Shown here piece by piece: positions 17,200-25,097 of a stretch of DNA of 64,000 bases (position 1 is the stretch's first letter; every line of letters starts with the position of its first letter). The DNA lies in assembly GCA_963618015.1 (NCBI GenBank), contig CAVEQS010000002.1, positions 1 through 64,000 on the forward strand. Direction: 5' to 3'. The position numbers were made by a program, and so were the translations under genes. Origin of the DNA: Apopatocola sp963618015. Its GTDB lineage: Bacteria; Bacillota; Clostridia; Oscillospirales; Oscillospiraceae. The notes under the pieces were generated by a model. The model saw nothing but the letters and a program-made list of their open reading frames with translations. It was not told where the DNA came from and did not search any database.

Positions 17200-17763
17200 T
17201 TATTTCTGTACTTCGGGAATGGCGTGATAGCGTTCGAGTTCCTTTTTATATTCCTCCGTCTTGTCAAAGCCGCAGCCATACATCTCCGGGCAGAAGCCGC
17301 GGTAAACGCACTCACGCACCATGCAGGAGGCGAGCTCGGGTTCGATCTTCGCGACCTCGTCCTTCACGAGCTGCCACGCCTGCCGCGTCTCGGGGCTTGC
17401 GCCGGAGCAGAGACGCTTGCGGCTGATCGTGATGAGCGCCTGTGCATCCGCCTGGCACTGGTGGAGCACCGGAGCATTCTGCGGCCGCTCGGTGCGGTCT
17501 ACGCCGGTGCGGTCGGAGCGCTGGGTGCTGACAAAGTGTTCAATGCCCACCTTGTGGCGGACAATGTGAACGCTGACCCAATACGGCAGGTCGCTCCACT
17601 TCCACGAAAACTGCATCAGCCGGATCGGCGAATGCTCGGCAAGCAGAATTCTCTTTTTCCACGCCGCCGTGGGGTACACGCCCTTTTCCTTGCCAACGGT
17701 GTTCATGGCGGCGTTTTTTACGTCCTGCCAGTTATCCTCGTGCCGAAACCATGCGATCTGCAT
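17200..17763 (-). CDS. ThyX-like protein (divergent flavin-dependent thymidylate synthase)
   Basis: 187 aa. The segment RHKVGIEHFVSTQRSDR fits the ThyX signature RHRx7S with Lys for the third residue. Upstream SPIRLMQFSWKWSDLPYWVSVHIVRHK resembles the ThyX strand-helix before the signature, and SRKRLCSGASPETRQAW replaces the usual second motif. It is shorter than typical ThyX (about 220-250 aa) and has extra cysteines near the C-terminus (CMVRECVYRGFCPEMYGCGF). It may be a true thymidylate synthase or a repurposed relative. It is co-directional with, and 2 nt after, the Cys-rich protein gene at 17766. Confidence 0.6.
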   Translation of the reverse strand: MQIAWFRHEDNWQDVKNAAMNTVGKEKGVYPTAAWKKRILLAEHSPIRLMQFSWKWSDLPYWVSVHIVRHKVGIEHFVSTQRSDRTGVDRTERPQNAPVLHQCQADAQALITISRKRLCSGASPETRQAWQLVKDEVAKIEPELASCMVRECVYRGFCPEMYGCGFDKTEEYKKELERYHAIPEVQK

Positions 17764-17765
17764 AC

Positions 17766-18065
17766 TTATTTCTCCTTTTTCTCTCGGTTTGCCGAAGCCA
17801 GCGCTGCGATCTGCGGGTACTTATCCAGAATGCGCCCGTAATTCTCGCGCCGGTGCGGGATCAGGCACGCGCTGCAATCCTTGAAGCCGGATGCCAGATA
17901 CGTAAAATTACCGCCGCACTTGTCGCCGAGAGCATACAGAGGACAGTAGCAGAAAAGACAGCTGAAATCCTCCGGTTTATCCGTTTTATGGCAGGGGAAA
18001 TATTCGCAGTTCCGGTTCTGAAAAAACGAGTACCCCTTCCCTTCCCATTCCGGCTTGATCGCCAT
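17766..18065 (-). CDS. Cysteine-rich small-domain protein
   Basis: 99 aa with AGAGGTG upstream of the ATG. Nine cysteines lie in CEYFPCH, CLFCYCPLY, CGGNF and DCSACLIPH patterns, likely binding zinc or an iron-sulfur cluster. The layout matches the Cys-rich small domain family (PF04071 type), which is often a short stand-alone protein in anaerobes. The role is unknown. It is followed after 2 nt by the ThyX-like gene, so the two are probably one transcript. Confidence 0.7.
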   Translation of the reverse strand: MAIKPEWEGKGYSFFQNRNCEYFPCHKTDKPEDFSCLFCYCPLYALGDKCGGNFTYLASGFKDCSACLIPHRRENYGRILDKYPQIAALASANREKKEK

Positions 18066-18197
18066 ATCGCATCACCTCTCCCGACAGAATAGCACAAAAA
18101 CCGCCGCGCGTCTACCCAGATAAATTTTCGCTGGTTCTTTTCATGAGATTCTTCTTGTGCTAAAATAGAAAAGATTTTTGTCTAAGAGGAGTATTTT

Positions 18198-18845
18198 ATG
18201 GAACGACACGCGAAAACAAAACGCTTTCTTCTTCGTCTGCTGATCTTCTGCGCGGGGCTGGTGGTGCTATCGCTCGGCATTGACCTGAACACCAAAACGC
18301 AGCTCGGCATTTCACCGATCAATTCCGTGCCGTTCAACGTTCACAAGATGACCGGACTTCCGCTCTGGGTGTGTGTTTATGCCTTTTATCTGCTGTTCAT
18401 CCTGCTGCAATGGGTGCTGCTGCGAAAGGATTTTCACCCAATCCAGTTCTTACAAATCGGCACAAGCTTTGTAAACAGCATCCTGATCCAGTTTTTCGAT
18501 GACCGCATCCCGCTTCTGACAACACCCGTCAGCCAGTATCTCGTGCTTATTCTGGCCGTTGTTCTCACCGCCATCGGGAGCGCCGTGACCGCCGGCATGC
18601 ATCTCACACCGAATCCCGGCGAGGGTGCCGCCGCCGCGATCGGCACGGCACTGAAAAAGGATTTCGCGCTGGGAAAAAACGTTCTCGATCTCGGGTGCGT
18701 GGTGCTCTCTGTTGCCCTCACACTCGTCTTTGCCCGGAAAGTCATGAACATCGGCATCGGCACGGTCGTGTCCATGCTCTTCACAGGGCGCGTTGTGAAG
18801 CTCTTCTCCGGCACTGTCGCGAAGATTTACGAAAAGGTCTCCTGA
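18198..18845 (+). CDS. YczE/YyaS-like integral membrane protein
   Basis: 215 aa, five to six helices. The N-terminal LLIFCAGLVVLSLGIDLNTKTQLGISPINSVPF is the signature of the YczE/YitT-related family. A central glycine-rich loop reads TAGMHLTPNPGEGAAAAIG. AAGAGGAG precedes the ATG. No transport substrate has been established for the family. Confidence 0.7.
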   Translation: MERHAKTKRFLLRLLIFCAGLVVLSLGIDLNTKTQLGISPINSVPFNVHKMTGLPLWVCVYAFYLLFILLQWVLLRKDFHPIQFLQIGTSFVNSILIQFFDDRIPLLTTPVSQYLVLILAVVLTAIGSAVTAGMHLTPNPGEGAAAAIGTALKKDFALGKNVLDLGCVVLSVALTLVFARKVMNIGIGTVVSMLFTGRVVKLFSGTVAKIYEKVS

Positions 18846-18851
18846 ATCTAT

Positions 18852-18888
18852 AAAAAACGCCAAAGGATCATTCCTTTGGCGTTTTTTT
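18852..18888. terminator. Bidirectional terminator between the YczE-like gene and iscU
   Basis: AAAAAACGCCAAAGGA / TCCTTTGGCGTTTTTTT with a TCAT loop. Confidence 0.9.
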
Positions 18889-18905
18889 GTGTGTATAACG
18901 AGCTT

Positions 18906-19340
18906 TTACACCATATGACAGCTGCCGCAGTTTTCGCAGTCGGGGAACTGGGAGTGGTCGTAGGGGATGTTGTTCTTGTCATAGTAATCCTTAACAGCGG
19001 TCTTGATGGCCTCCTCCGCCAGCACGCTGCAATGCAGCTTGTGCGCGGGCAGTCCGTCGAGCGCTTCCACGACCTCCTTGTTCGACACGGCAAGCGCTTC
19101 CTCGATCGTCTTGCCCTTGATCATCTCGGTGGCCATAGAGCTCGAGGCGATGGCGCTGCCGCAGCCGAACGTTTCAAACTTCACATCCTCGATGACGTTG
19201 TCCTTGATTTTCAGATACATCTTCATGATATCGCCGCATTTGGCGTTGCCTACCTCGCCGACACCGTCCGCATCGGGGATCTCACCGACATTGCGGGGAT
19301 TTTTGAAATGATCCATTACCTTATCGCTGTAAAGAGCCAT
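18906..19340 (-). CDS. iscU: Iron-sulfur cluster scaffold IscU/NifU-type
   Basis: 144 aa. The three scaffold cysteines lie in NAKCGD, FGCGSAIASS and KLHCSVLAEE. It assembles Fe-S clusters with sulfur from IscS. The C-terminus carries an extra ~18-residue tail with CENCGSC, giving three more cysteines not present in standard IscU. It is the last gene of iscR-iscS-iscU, 20 nt after iscS. No hscA, hscB or fdx follows, as is usual in clostridial isc operons. Confidence 0.92.
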   Translation of the reverse strand: MALYSDKVMDHFKNPRNVGEIPDADGVGEVGNAKCGDIMKMYLKIKDNVIEDVKFETFGCGSAIASSSMATEMIKGKTIEEALAVSNKEVVEALDGLPAHKLHCSVLAEEAIKTAVKDYYDKNNIPYDHSQFPDCENCGSCHMV

Positions 19341-19360
19341 GATGCTTGCCTCCTTTTATC

Positions 19361-20548
19361 TCAAAGCATGAACTGTTTTTTGCCGGACGTAAGGTCTTTC
19401 CAAACCGGGGACATGTTGCGGAGATATTCCACAACACGCGGGATCTCGCGCAGCATGTGATCGACCTGCTCTTCCGTGTTCTCCTCGCAGAGCGTGAGAC
19501 GCAGCGAGCCGTGCGCGACCTCATGCGGGCGGCCGATGGCGAGCAGAACGTGGCTCGGATCGAGCGACCCGGACGTGCACGCGCTGCCGGAGGAGGCGCA
19601 GATGCCCGCCTCGTCGAGCAGGAGAAGAAGGCTCTCGCCCTCAATGCCCTCAAAGCAGAAATTCACGTTACCGGGGAGACGCTTCGTCTCGTCGCCGTTG
19701 AGCGCCGCATGCGGGATCGTCTTGAGTCCCGCGATGAGCTTATCGCGCAGAGCGCTGACATACGCTGCGTTCTTGTCGAGATTTTCGCACGCCTCGGAGA
19801 GGGCCGCTGCCATAGCAGCGATACCGCCGATGTTCTCCGTGCCGGCACGCTTGCCGCGCTCCTGCGCGCCGCCCTCGATCACGTTCACCAGAGGGATGCC
19901 CCGGCGGGCATACAGCGCGCCGACGCCCTTCGGGCCGTGGAACTTGTGCGCGGAAATGGAGAGCATATCGATGTTCTGCGCCTTCACGTCAATGGCGACG
20001 TGCCCCGCCGCCTGCACGGCATCCGTGTGGAAGATGACGCCCTTTTCATGGCAGACCGCGCCGATCTCCGCGATGGGCTGGATCGTGCCGATCTCGTTGT
20101 TGGCGTACATGATCGTCACGAGGCAGGTGTCCTCGCGGATCGCGTCGCGCACCTGCTCGGGCGTGACGATGCCGTTTTCGTGGACGTCCAGCAGTGTGAC
20201 CTCGTAGCCGTACTTTTCGAGCTTTTTGAGCGTATGCAGCACGGCGTGATGCTCAAACGCCGTGGAGATGATGTGCTTCTTTCCCTTCTTCGCGCCGATG
20301 GCCGCCGCGGAGAGGATGGCCTGATTGTCCGCCTCGCTGCCGCCGGAGGTGAAGGTGATCTCGCGCGCCTCGGCGCCCAGACATCTGGCGACCGTTTCAC
20401 GTGCCGCGGCGAGCGCTTCCGCCGACTTCTGGCCAAATTCATAGAGGCTCGAAGCGTTGCCGTACCAGGTGTCCAGATACGGCAGCATCGCGTCAATGGC
20501 CGTTTTGCTCATCTTCGTGGTCGCCGCGTTATCCGCATATACAAACAT
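19361..20548 (-). CDS. iscS: Cysteine desulfurase
   Basis: 395 aa from ATG 20548 (MFVYADNAATTK), with AAGGAGC upstream. It is a class V aminotransferase fold with the PLP-binding lysine in ISAHKFHGPKG and the catalytic cysteine loop SSGSACTSGS, whose short active-site loop places it in the NifS/IscS group. It provides persulfide to the IscU encoded directly downstream. Confidence 0.93.
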   Translation of the reverse strand: MFVYADNAATTKMSKTAIDAMLPYLDTWYGNASSLYEFGQKSAEALAAARETVARCLGAEAREITFTSGGSEADNQAILSAAAIGAKKGKKHIISTAFEHHAVLHTLKKLEKYGYEVTLLDVHENGIVTPEQVRDAIREDTCLVTIMYANNEIGTIQPIAEIGAVCHEKGVIFHTDAVQAAGHVAIDVKAQNIDMLSISAHKFHGPKGVGALYARRGIPLVNVIEGGAQERGKRAGTENIGGIAAMAAALSEACENLDKNAAYVSALRDKLIAGLKTIPHAALNGDETKRLPGNVNFCFEGIEGESLLLLLDEAGICASSGSACTSGSLDPSHVLLAIGRPHEVAHGSLRLTLCEENTEEQVDHMLREIPRVVEYLRNMSPVWKDLTSGKKQFML

Positions 20549-20653
20549 GGAAAAAGCTCCTTTCAAAACCCTACTGTTTTTGTATGTTTACAATGTAGCA
20601 TCATAAACATATATTGTCAATAGGTTTTTTCTCGGGAGCTTTTTCGCGCCGGG

Positions 20654-21091
20654 TTATTCCCCGGAATCGGGCGATTTTGCGGCAATATTGCCGTTTACGA
20701 GGTCGGCAAGCGTGACGCTGTCGAGATAATCGTTCATCACGCGATCCAGCTCTTTCCAGAGCGGCAGCGTGAGACAGTTGTCGGCGTTCGGGCATTCCGC
20801 ATCGCCGGATTTTACGCAAGACACCGGCGCGAGCGAGCCCTCCGCGGCGCGGAGTATGTCGCCGACAACATATTCCTCCGGACGGCGGGCGAGCCGGTAG
20901 CCGCCGCCGCGGCCGCGCTGCGTCAGCAGAAATCCGCTGCGGCTGAGCGCCGCGACGATGCCTTCCAAATATTTTTCGGATATATTCTGGCGCTGGGCAA
21001 TGTCCATCAGCACAACATACTCTTCCCCGCCGCTGCGGGCAAGATCACCCATCACGCGAAGCGCGTAGCGCCCCTTGGTCGAGATCAGCAT
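20654..21091 (-). CDS. iscR: Rrf2-family Fe-S cluster regulator IscR
   Basis: 145 aa from ATG 21091 (MLISTKGRYALRV), with GGAGGG upstream. An N-terminal winged helix (residues 1-80) is followed by three cysteines in CVKSGDAECPNADNC, the Fe-S-ligating pattern of IscR. It probably represses the isc operon when clusters are sufficient. It is 105 nt upstream of iscS. Confidence 0.88.
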   Translation of the reverse strand: MLISTKGRYALRVMGDLARSGGEEYVVLMDIAQRQNISEKYLEGIVAALSRSGFLLTQRGRGGGYRLARRPEEYVVGDILRAAEGSLAPVSCVKSGDAECPNADNCLTLPLWKELDRVMNDYLDSVTLADLVNGNIAAKSPDSGE

Positions 21092-21127
21092 GGGTTTTCC
21101 CTCCTGGTTGGATTCTTCTATAAACAT

Positions 21128-21156
21128 ACTATATCACAATGTTTTAAATTGTACAA
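21128..21156 (-). promoter_or_regulatory. Promoter of the isc operon
   Basis: On the minus strand, TTGTAC (21156-21151), 17 nt and TATAGT (21133-21128), about 37 nt upstream of the iscR start. The surrounding AT-rich sequence could hold an IscR site. Confidence 0.45.
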
Positions 21157-21239
21157 CCGCTATCATGACGCTATTATCTTGACAAACCCTGTCGAATCGG
21201 GTAAAAAGAGAAAAGATTTTGTGTAAGAAGGTCAAAAAC

Positions 21240-21611
21240 ATGAAATACATCCGTCAATTCGGCATCATTTTGCTCGTGTCGTTCCTCGGCGAGCTGCTGC
21301 ATTATCTTCTGCCGCTGCCTGTCCCGGCGAGCATTTACGGGATCGTCCTGCTCTTCACGGCGCTGGAAACGCGGCTTTTAAAGGTGGACGCCATCCGCGA
21401 AACGAGCGCATTTCTGCTGGAGATCATGCCGATGCTGTTTGTACCAGCCGGCGTGGGACTGCTGGAAAAGTGGGACGTGCTGTGTCCCGTGTGGCTGCCG
21501 TTTGTTGCGATCGTTGTAGTATCGACGTTCACGGTGCTCGCCGCCGCCGGACGCACAACGCAGCGCGTGATGCGTCTGCGCCAGAAAAGGGGGTCGAGAG
21601 ACGATGCGTGA
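21240..21611 (+). CDS. lrgA: LrgA/CidA holin-like protein
   Basis: 123 aa from ATG 21240, with AAGAAGG upstream (an in-frame TTG seven codons earlier is less likely). Four helices; the segment LLHYLLPLPVPASIYGIVLLF and LEIMPMLFVPAGVGLLEKWD are family signatures. It works with LrgB, overlapping by 8 nt, in murein hydrolase or overflow-metabolite control. A TTGACA at 21179 with TAAAAA 17 nt later may be its promoter. Confidence 0.85.
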   Translation: MKYIRQFGIILLVSFLGELLHYLLPLPVPASIYGIVLLFTALETRLLKVDAIRETSAFLLEIMPMLFVPAGVGLLEKWDVLCPVWLPFVAIVVVSTFTVLAAAGRTTQRVMRLRQKRGSRDDA

Positions 21612-22302
21612 GCTGATCGAAACCTCCGCCCTTCTCGGCGTTGTCATCACCATCGGCTCGTTCGAGCTGGGGCGCGTCATCCGGAAAAAGTGGAATTTCG
21701 CGCTTTTCAATCCCCTGCTGCTGGGGATCGTCTTTTCCATCACCATTCTGCTTTTGTTCCGTATTGATTATGCCAGCTATCTCAACGGTGCAAAGTACAT
21801 CAATTTTCTGCTCACTCCGGCCACGGTATGTCTGGCCGTGCCGCTCTACGAGAAATTTGAGCTGCTGAAGAAAAATGCGCTCGCCGTAACGCTCGGCATC
21901 GCCGCGGGCGTCGCTGCGAGCCTCGCCACCGTATTCGCGCTCTCGGCGCTTTTCCGGCTGGATTTCTCCCTGTTCGCCACGCTTCTCCCCAAATCCATCA
22001 CCACGGCGATCGGCATGGACGTCTCCGTGGAGCTCGGCGGCTATGCCTCGCTCACGGTCGCAGCCATCATCATGACCGGCGTTCTCGGCAACATCTGCGC
22101 CGAGGGTGCGTGCCGCCTCTTCCGCATCACGAGCCCTATTGCGCAGGGCGTCGCCATCGGGACGGCCGCACACGCCGTCGGCACGTCACGGGCACTCGAA
22201 ATGGGCGAGATCCAGGGCGCCATGAGCTCACTTTCGCTCGTTGTGGCGGGGCTGCTCACCGTTGTCCTTGCCGCGCCTGTCGCGTCGCTGTACGGGCTGT
22301 AA
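21604..22302 (+). CDS. lrgB: LrgB family antiholin-like protein
   Basis: 232 aa, about seven helices. The conserved LLPKSITTAIGMDVS and GVAIGTAAHAVGTSRALEMGE motifs identify LrgB/CidB. It is coupled to lrgA by an 8-nt overlap and followed by a strong terminator. The pair may act in pyruvate or small-acid flux or autolysis control. Confidence 0.9.
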   Translation: MRELIETSALLGVVITIGSFELGRVIRKKWNFALFNPLLLGIVFSITILLLFRIDYASYLNGAKYINFLLTPATVCLAVPLYEKFELLKKNALAVTLGIAAGVAASLATVFALSALFRLDFSLFATLLPKSITTAIGMDVSVELGGYASLTVAAIIMTGVLGNICAEGACRLFRITSPIAQGVAIGTAAHAVGTSRALEMGEIQGAMSSLSLVVAGLLTVVLAAPVASLYGL

Positions 22303-22311
22303 TAAAAAGAT

Positions 22312-22355
22312 ATAACGCTCCCTGCCGGAGAAAGCATCCGGCAGGGAGCGTTTTG
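22312..22355. terminator. Terminator after lrgAB
   Basis: 15-bp perfect stem AACGCTCCCTGCCGG / CCGGCAGGGAGCGTT followed by TTTT; it can also serve the convergent glycosyltransferase gene. Confidence 0.88.
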
Positions 22356-22371
22356 CGTTATTGGCAGGAGA

Positions 22372-23295
22372 TCATTTCTCCGGCGTGCCGCCGCAGGTGT
22401 CGGTGATGATGTAGCGCGGCCTGCCCTTTACTTCCTCATAAATTTTGGAAATAAAGTAGCCGATGATGCCGAGACTGATCATGATGATGCTGCTGGAAAA
22501 AAGCTGGATGAGGATCACGGTGGTGAAGCCGCCGAGTGCCCGCCCGGAGAACTTCTGCACAAGCGCGATCGTGCCGAACACGAGCGCAACGAGAAGCATG
22601 ATGCCGCCGAGCACCGTGACGATCTGCATGGGTGCCGCGGAAAACGAGGCGATGTTGTCCACAGCGTACTTGGCAAGCGAGCGTGTTGACCATTTGGAGG
22701 TTCCCCCCGCGCGCTCCTGCACATCAAAGGGGATACTCGCCGTTTTGAACCCGATCCACGAGGAGAGCGCACGGAAAAAGGCATTCCGTTCGCGCATGTT
22801 GATAAGAACGTTGACCGCTTTTCGGTCAAGCAGCTTAAAGTCGGAGGCGTTGGCCATGTCGATGCCGGTCGCGCGGCTGATGAGCGAATAGAACGCCCGC
22901 GCCGCGATACCGTGCGCGCGGCTCTCCGCGCCGCGGCTGGACTTCTGCCCCTCCACGATCTCGTACCCCTGCTCCCACAGGCGGTACATCTCCACGATCT
23001 TCTCCGGCGGGTGCTGGAGATCGCCGTCGATCACGACGCAGCACTCCCCCTTCGCCGCAGCAAGCCCCGCGAGGATCGCCGCCTCCTTGCCGAAGTTCCG
23101 GGAAAAATGCAGTCCGCGAACACCGCCGGACATGGAAAGTGCCGTGATCTTCTCCCACGTGCCGTCCTTGGAGCCGTCGTCCACGAAAATGAGCTCGCAG
23201 GCGATCGCGGCTTCGGACAGCACGCCGCGGATGACCGAGGCCGTTTTTTCCAACACGGCCTCTTCATTATAGACGGGAATAACTACCGACAGCAT
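22372..23295 (-). CDS. Family 2 glycosyltransferase (GtrB/DPM1-like)
   Basis: 307 aa from ATG 23295 (MLSVVIPVYNEE), with GGAGG upstream. A GT-A domain with VDDGSKDGT and DGDLQHPPE metal/nucleotide motifs is followed by two C-terminal helices at about 230-290, as in bactoprenol-phosphate sugar transferases (GtrB, YkcC). Its start shares one base with the stop of the DUF6056 membrane gene (TAATG), so the two are translationally coupled. It likely loads a lipid carrier with a sugar for wall-polymer decoration. Confidence 0.85.
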   Translation of the reverse strand: MLSVVIPVYNEEAVLEKTASVIRGVLSEAAIACELIFVDDGSKDGTWEKITALSMSGGVRGLHFSRNFGKEAAILAGLAAAKGECCVVIDGDLQHPPEKIVEMYRLWEQGYEIVEGQKSSRGAESRAHGIAARAFYSLISRATGIDMANASDFKLLDRKAVNVLINMRERNAFFRALSSWIGFKTASIPFDVQERAGGTSKWSTRSLAKYAVDNIASFSAAPMQIVTVLGGIMLLVALVFGTIALVQKFSGRALGGFTTVILIQLFSSSIIMISLGIIGYFISKIYEEVKGRPRYIITDTCGGTPEK

Positions 23296-24620
23296 TATTC
23301 CGCCTCCTTCGCCGTATCCGGCTCGCACCGGATCTCTCCGACGCCGAGCACGTCTGCCATAACATCGTTCGGCCAGCTCTGCGCATCTTCCGTATCGAGG
23401 TATTTGAGCCCGTCCAGCACCGAATAGCGCGTCTGCGTTTCGATATACGGTACCGTCACGCTGCGCTCGCCGCACGAGGCAGCCTCGGTGATCGCTGTCT
23501 CGTTTGCTCTCACCTGAAGATACACATTCGTAATATCAGCAAAGCCGTAAACGCCCCAGTAGAGCGTCGGCAGCACGAGCACCGCCGCCGCGCACAGCAC
23601 CAGAAGCTTTCCATTCCCGGAGAAGAGCTCCGACAAAAGCACGGCGTCCGCCGCGATGAGCAGCACCGCCGGGAATGCAATGCAGCGTGCCGGGTAATAC
23701 GAGGCGACGCTCAGTGAGAAGTTGGCGCAGAGCGAGCCGAGCACAAGCGCCGCGGAAAGAAGGATCCGATCCCGGTCGGCGCGATACCAGAACGCCATGA
23801 CCAGCGCAGCGGCAAAAACGGCAAGCGGCACCGCTAGCGAGCGATATGCCCGCAGCGCGGCGACAAGCCCCGCGCCGAGAGACGCGAACGATCCTCCCGC
23901 GCCGCCTTTTCCACCCTCCGCAGGGCACAGCAGCATAAAGGCCAATCCGCCGACTGCCGCGAGCACCGGCAGCCACGGCAGAGCGCCGTTTTTCCTTTTT
24001 CGGATCGTTCGGCGGCCAAGGAGCAGCAGTGCGGAAAGGAAGATCGCACTGACCGACACATTTTCGAGATATGCGCCGGTATAAAAGCCCGCAAGCATCC
24101 ACAAAATCCAGAATACCGGCTTCTTTCCCGCATCGAGCCCAAAAAGGCGGATATAGGGCGCCAGAAACGCCAGCCCCACAGCACAGCCCCAGCCATAGTT
24201 GCACGCCCCGTCCAGCCAGAAAAATATCTGCCCGAACGCCGGGACGAACACCCATACAGCGCAGAAAATCAGGAAGAGAATGAGGTTGTTCCGCTCACCC
24301 TCCGGCTGCGCAAGCCGGGCGAGGAGCGCAATGAGTGCCGTGAATACCAGCGCATTTACTACATTGAATATCGCTTTTGGCAGCAGCAGGAAAAGCTGCA
24401 CCCAGAAATGGGCAAAGAGCCGCCCGTTCATGATCTGTGCGTGCGCCGCTATCGAGGGGAATATATCCCGCACCGCCGTGATGCGCTCATTGGTCGCAAA
24501 GCTGTGCATGTACCCCCAATCGTCCGCCGCATACGGCGTGAGGACGTTTCCGAGCAGCATAAGAAGAAAGATACCGAGAAGCAGCGCCGCGCGCACCTTC
24601 CCGGATCGGACCGCCGCCAT
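23295..24620 (-). CDS. Polytopic membrane protein, DUF6056-like (possible sugar transferase)
   Basis: 441 aa from ATG 24620, with GGAGG upstream. About 11-12 helices. The first loop has NVLTPYAADDWGYMHSF, whose DDW resembles the acidic pair of GT-C transferases. It fits the DUF6056 family often paired with GtrB-like enzymes. The likely role is transfer of a lipid-linked sugar onto a wall polymer outside the membrane; this is inferred from the pairing. Confidence 0.68.
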   Translation of the reverse strand: MAAVRSGKVRAALLLGIFLLMLLGNVLTPYAADDWGYMHSFATNERITAVRDIFPSIAAHAQIMNGRLFAHFWVQLFLLLPKAIFNVVNALVFTALIALLARLAQPEGERNNLILFLIFCAVWVFVPAFGQIFFWLDGACNYGWGCAVGLAFLAPYIRLFGLDAGKKPVFWILWMLAGFYTGAYLENVSVSAIFLSALLLLGRRTIRKRKNGALPWLPVLAAVGGLAFMLLCPAEGGKGGAGGSFASLGAGLVAALRAYRSLAVPLAVFAAALVMAFWYRADRDRILLSAALVLGSLCANFSLSVASYYPARCIAFPAVLLIAADAVLLSELFSGNGKLLVLCAAAVLVLPTLYWGVYGFADITNVYLQVRANETAITEAASCGERSVTVPYIETQTRYSVLDGLKYLDTEDAQSWPNDVMADVLGVGEIRCEPDTAKEAE

Positions 24621-24707
24621 GGCGCCACCTCCTTGCATGGACTATTGTGTATTATACACAGATAAAAAAATGAAGTCAAACTTCCCGAAAAATTTTTAAA
24701 AATCCCC

Positions 24708-24735
24708 TTGACAATACCCCCAGGGGGTATATAAT
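24708..24735 (+). promoter_or_regulatory. csoR-copA promoter with embedded CsoR operator
   Basis: TTGACA (24708-24713) and TATAAT (24730-24735) flank a 16-nt spacer made of the palindrome ATACCCCCAGGGGGTAT (24714-24730), the known type of CsoR operator. The repressor would sit directly between -35 and -10. Confidence 0.88.
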
Positions 24736-24760
24736 GCAAACCGAAAGGCAGGGATATCCC

Positions 24761-25066
24761 ATGGACGAAGAAAGATCGTGTTGCTGCTGTAAAAAGACCG
24801 AGCGGAGCGAGGACGAGCGCCGTGCGCTCATGAACCGCTTAAGCCGGATCGAAGGGCAGATCCGCGGCATCCGTGGGATGCTCGAGCGTGACGCCTACTG
24901 CGCGGACATTCTCACACAGTCTGCGGCGGTGAGCGCGGCGATGAACGGCTTTAACCGCGCGCTTTTGAACGCGCATCTCCACAATTGCGTCGTGCGCGAC
25001 ATCCGTGCGGGCGACGATTCCGTTGTGGATGAGCTGACCGAGCTTTTGCAGAAGCTGATGAAGTAA
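24761..25066 (+). CDS. csoR: CsoR-type copper-sensing repressor
   Basis: 101 aa. The ATG at 24761 is chosen because the upstream in-frame ATG (24734) lies in the -10 box; GGCAGGGAT precedes it. The Cys-His-Cys Cu(I) ligand set appears as AYCADILTQ and AHLHNCVVRD. The N-terminus adds CCCCKK, giving four consecutive cysteines not needed in canonical CsoR. An operator of matching type lies in its own promoter, and copA follows after 31 nt. Confidence 0.9.
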   Translation: MDEERSCCCCKKTERSEDERRALMNRLSRIEGQIRGIRGMLERDAYCADILTQSAAVSAAMNGFNRALLNAHLHNCVVRDIRAGDDSVVDELTELLQKLMK

Positions 25067-25097
25067 AACGCAATACTACAATAGAAAGGCAAATACC

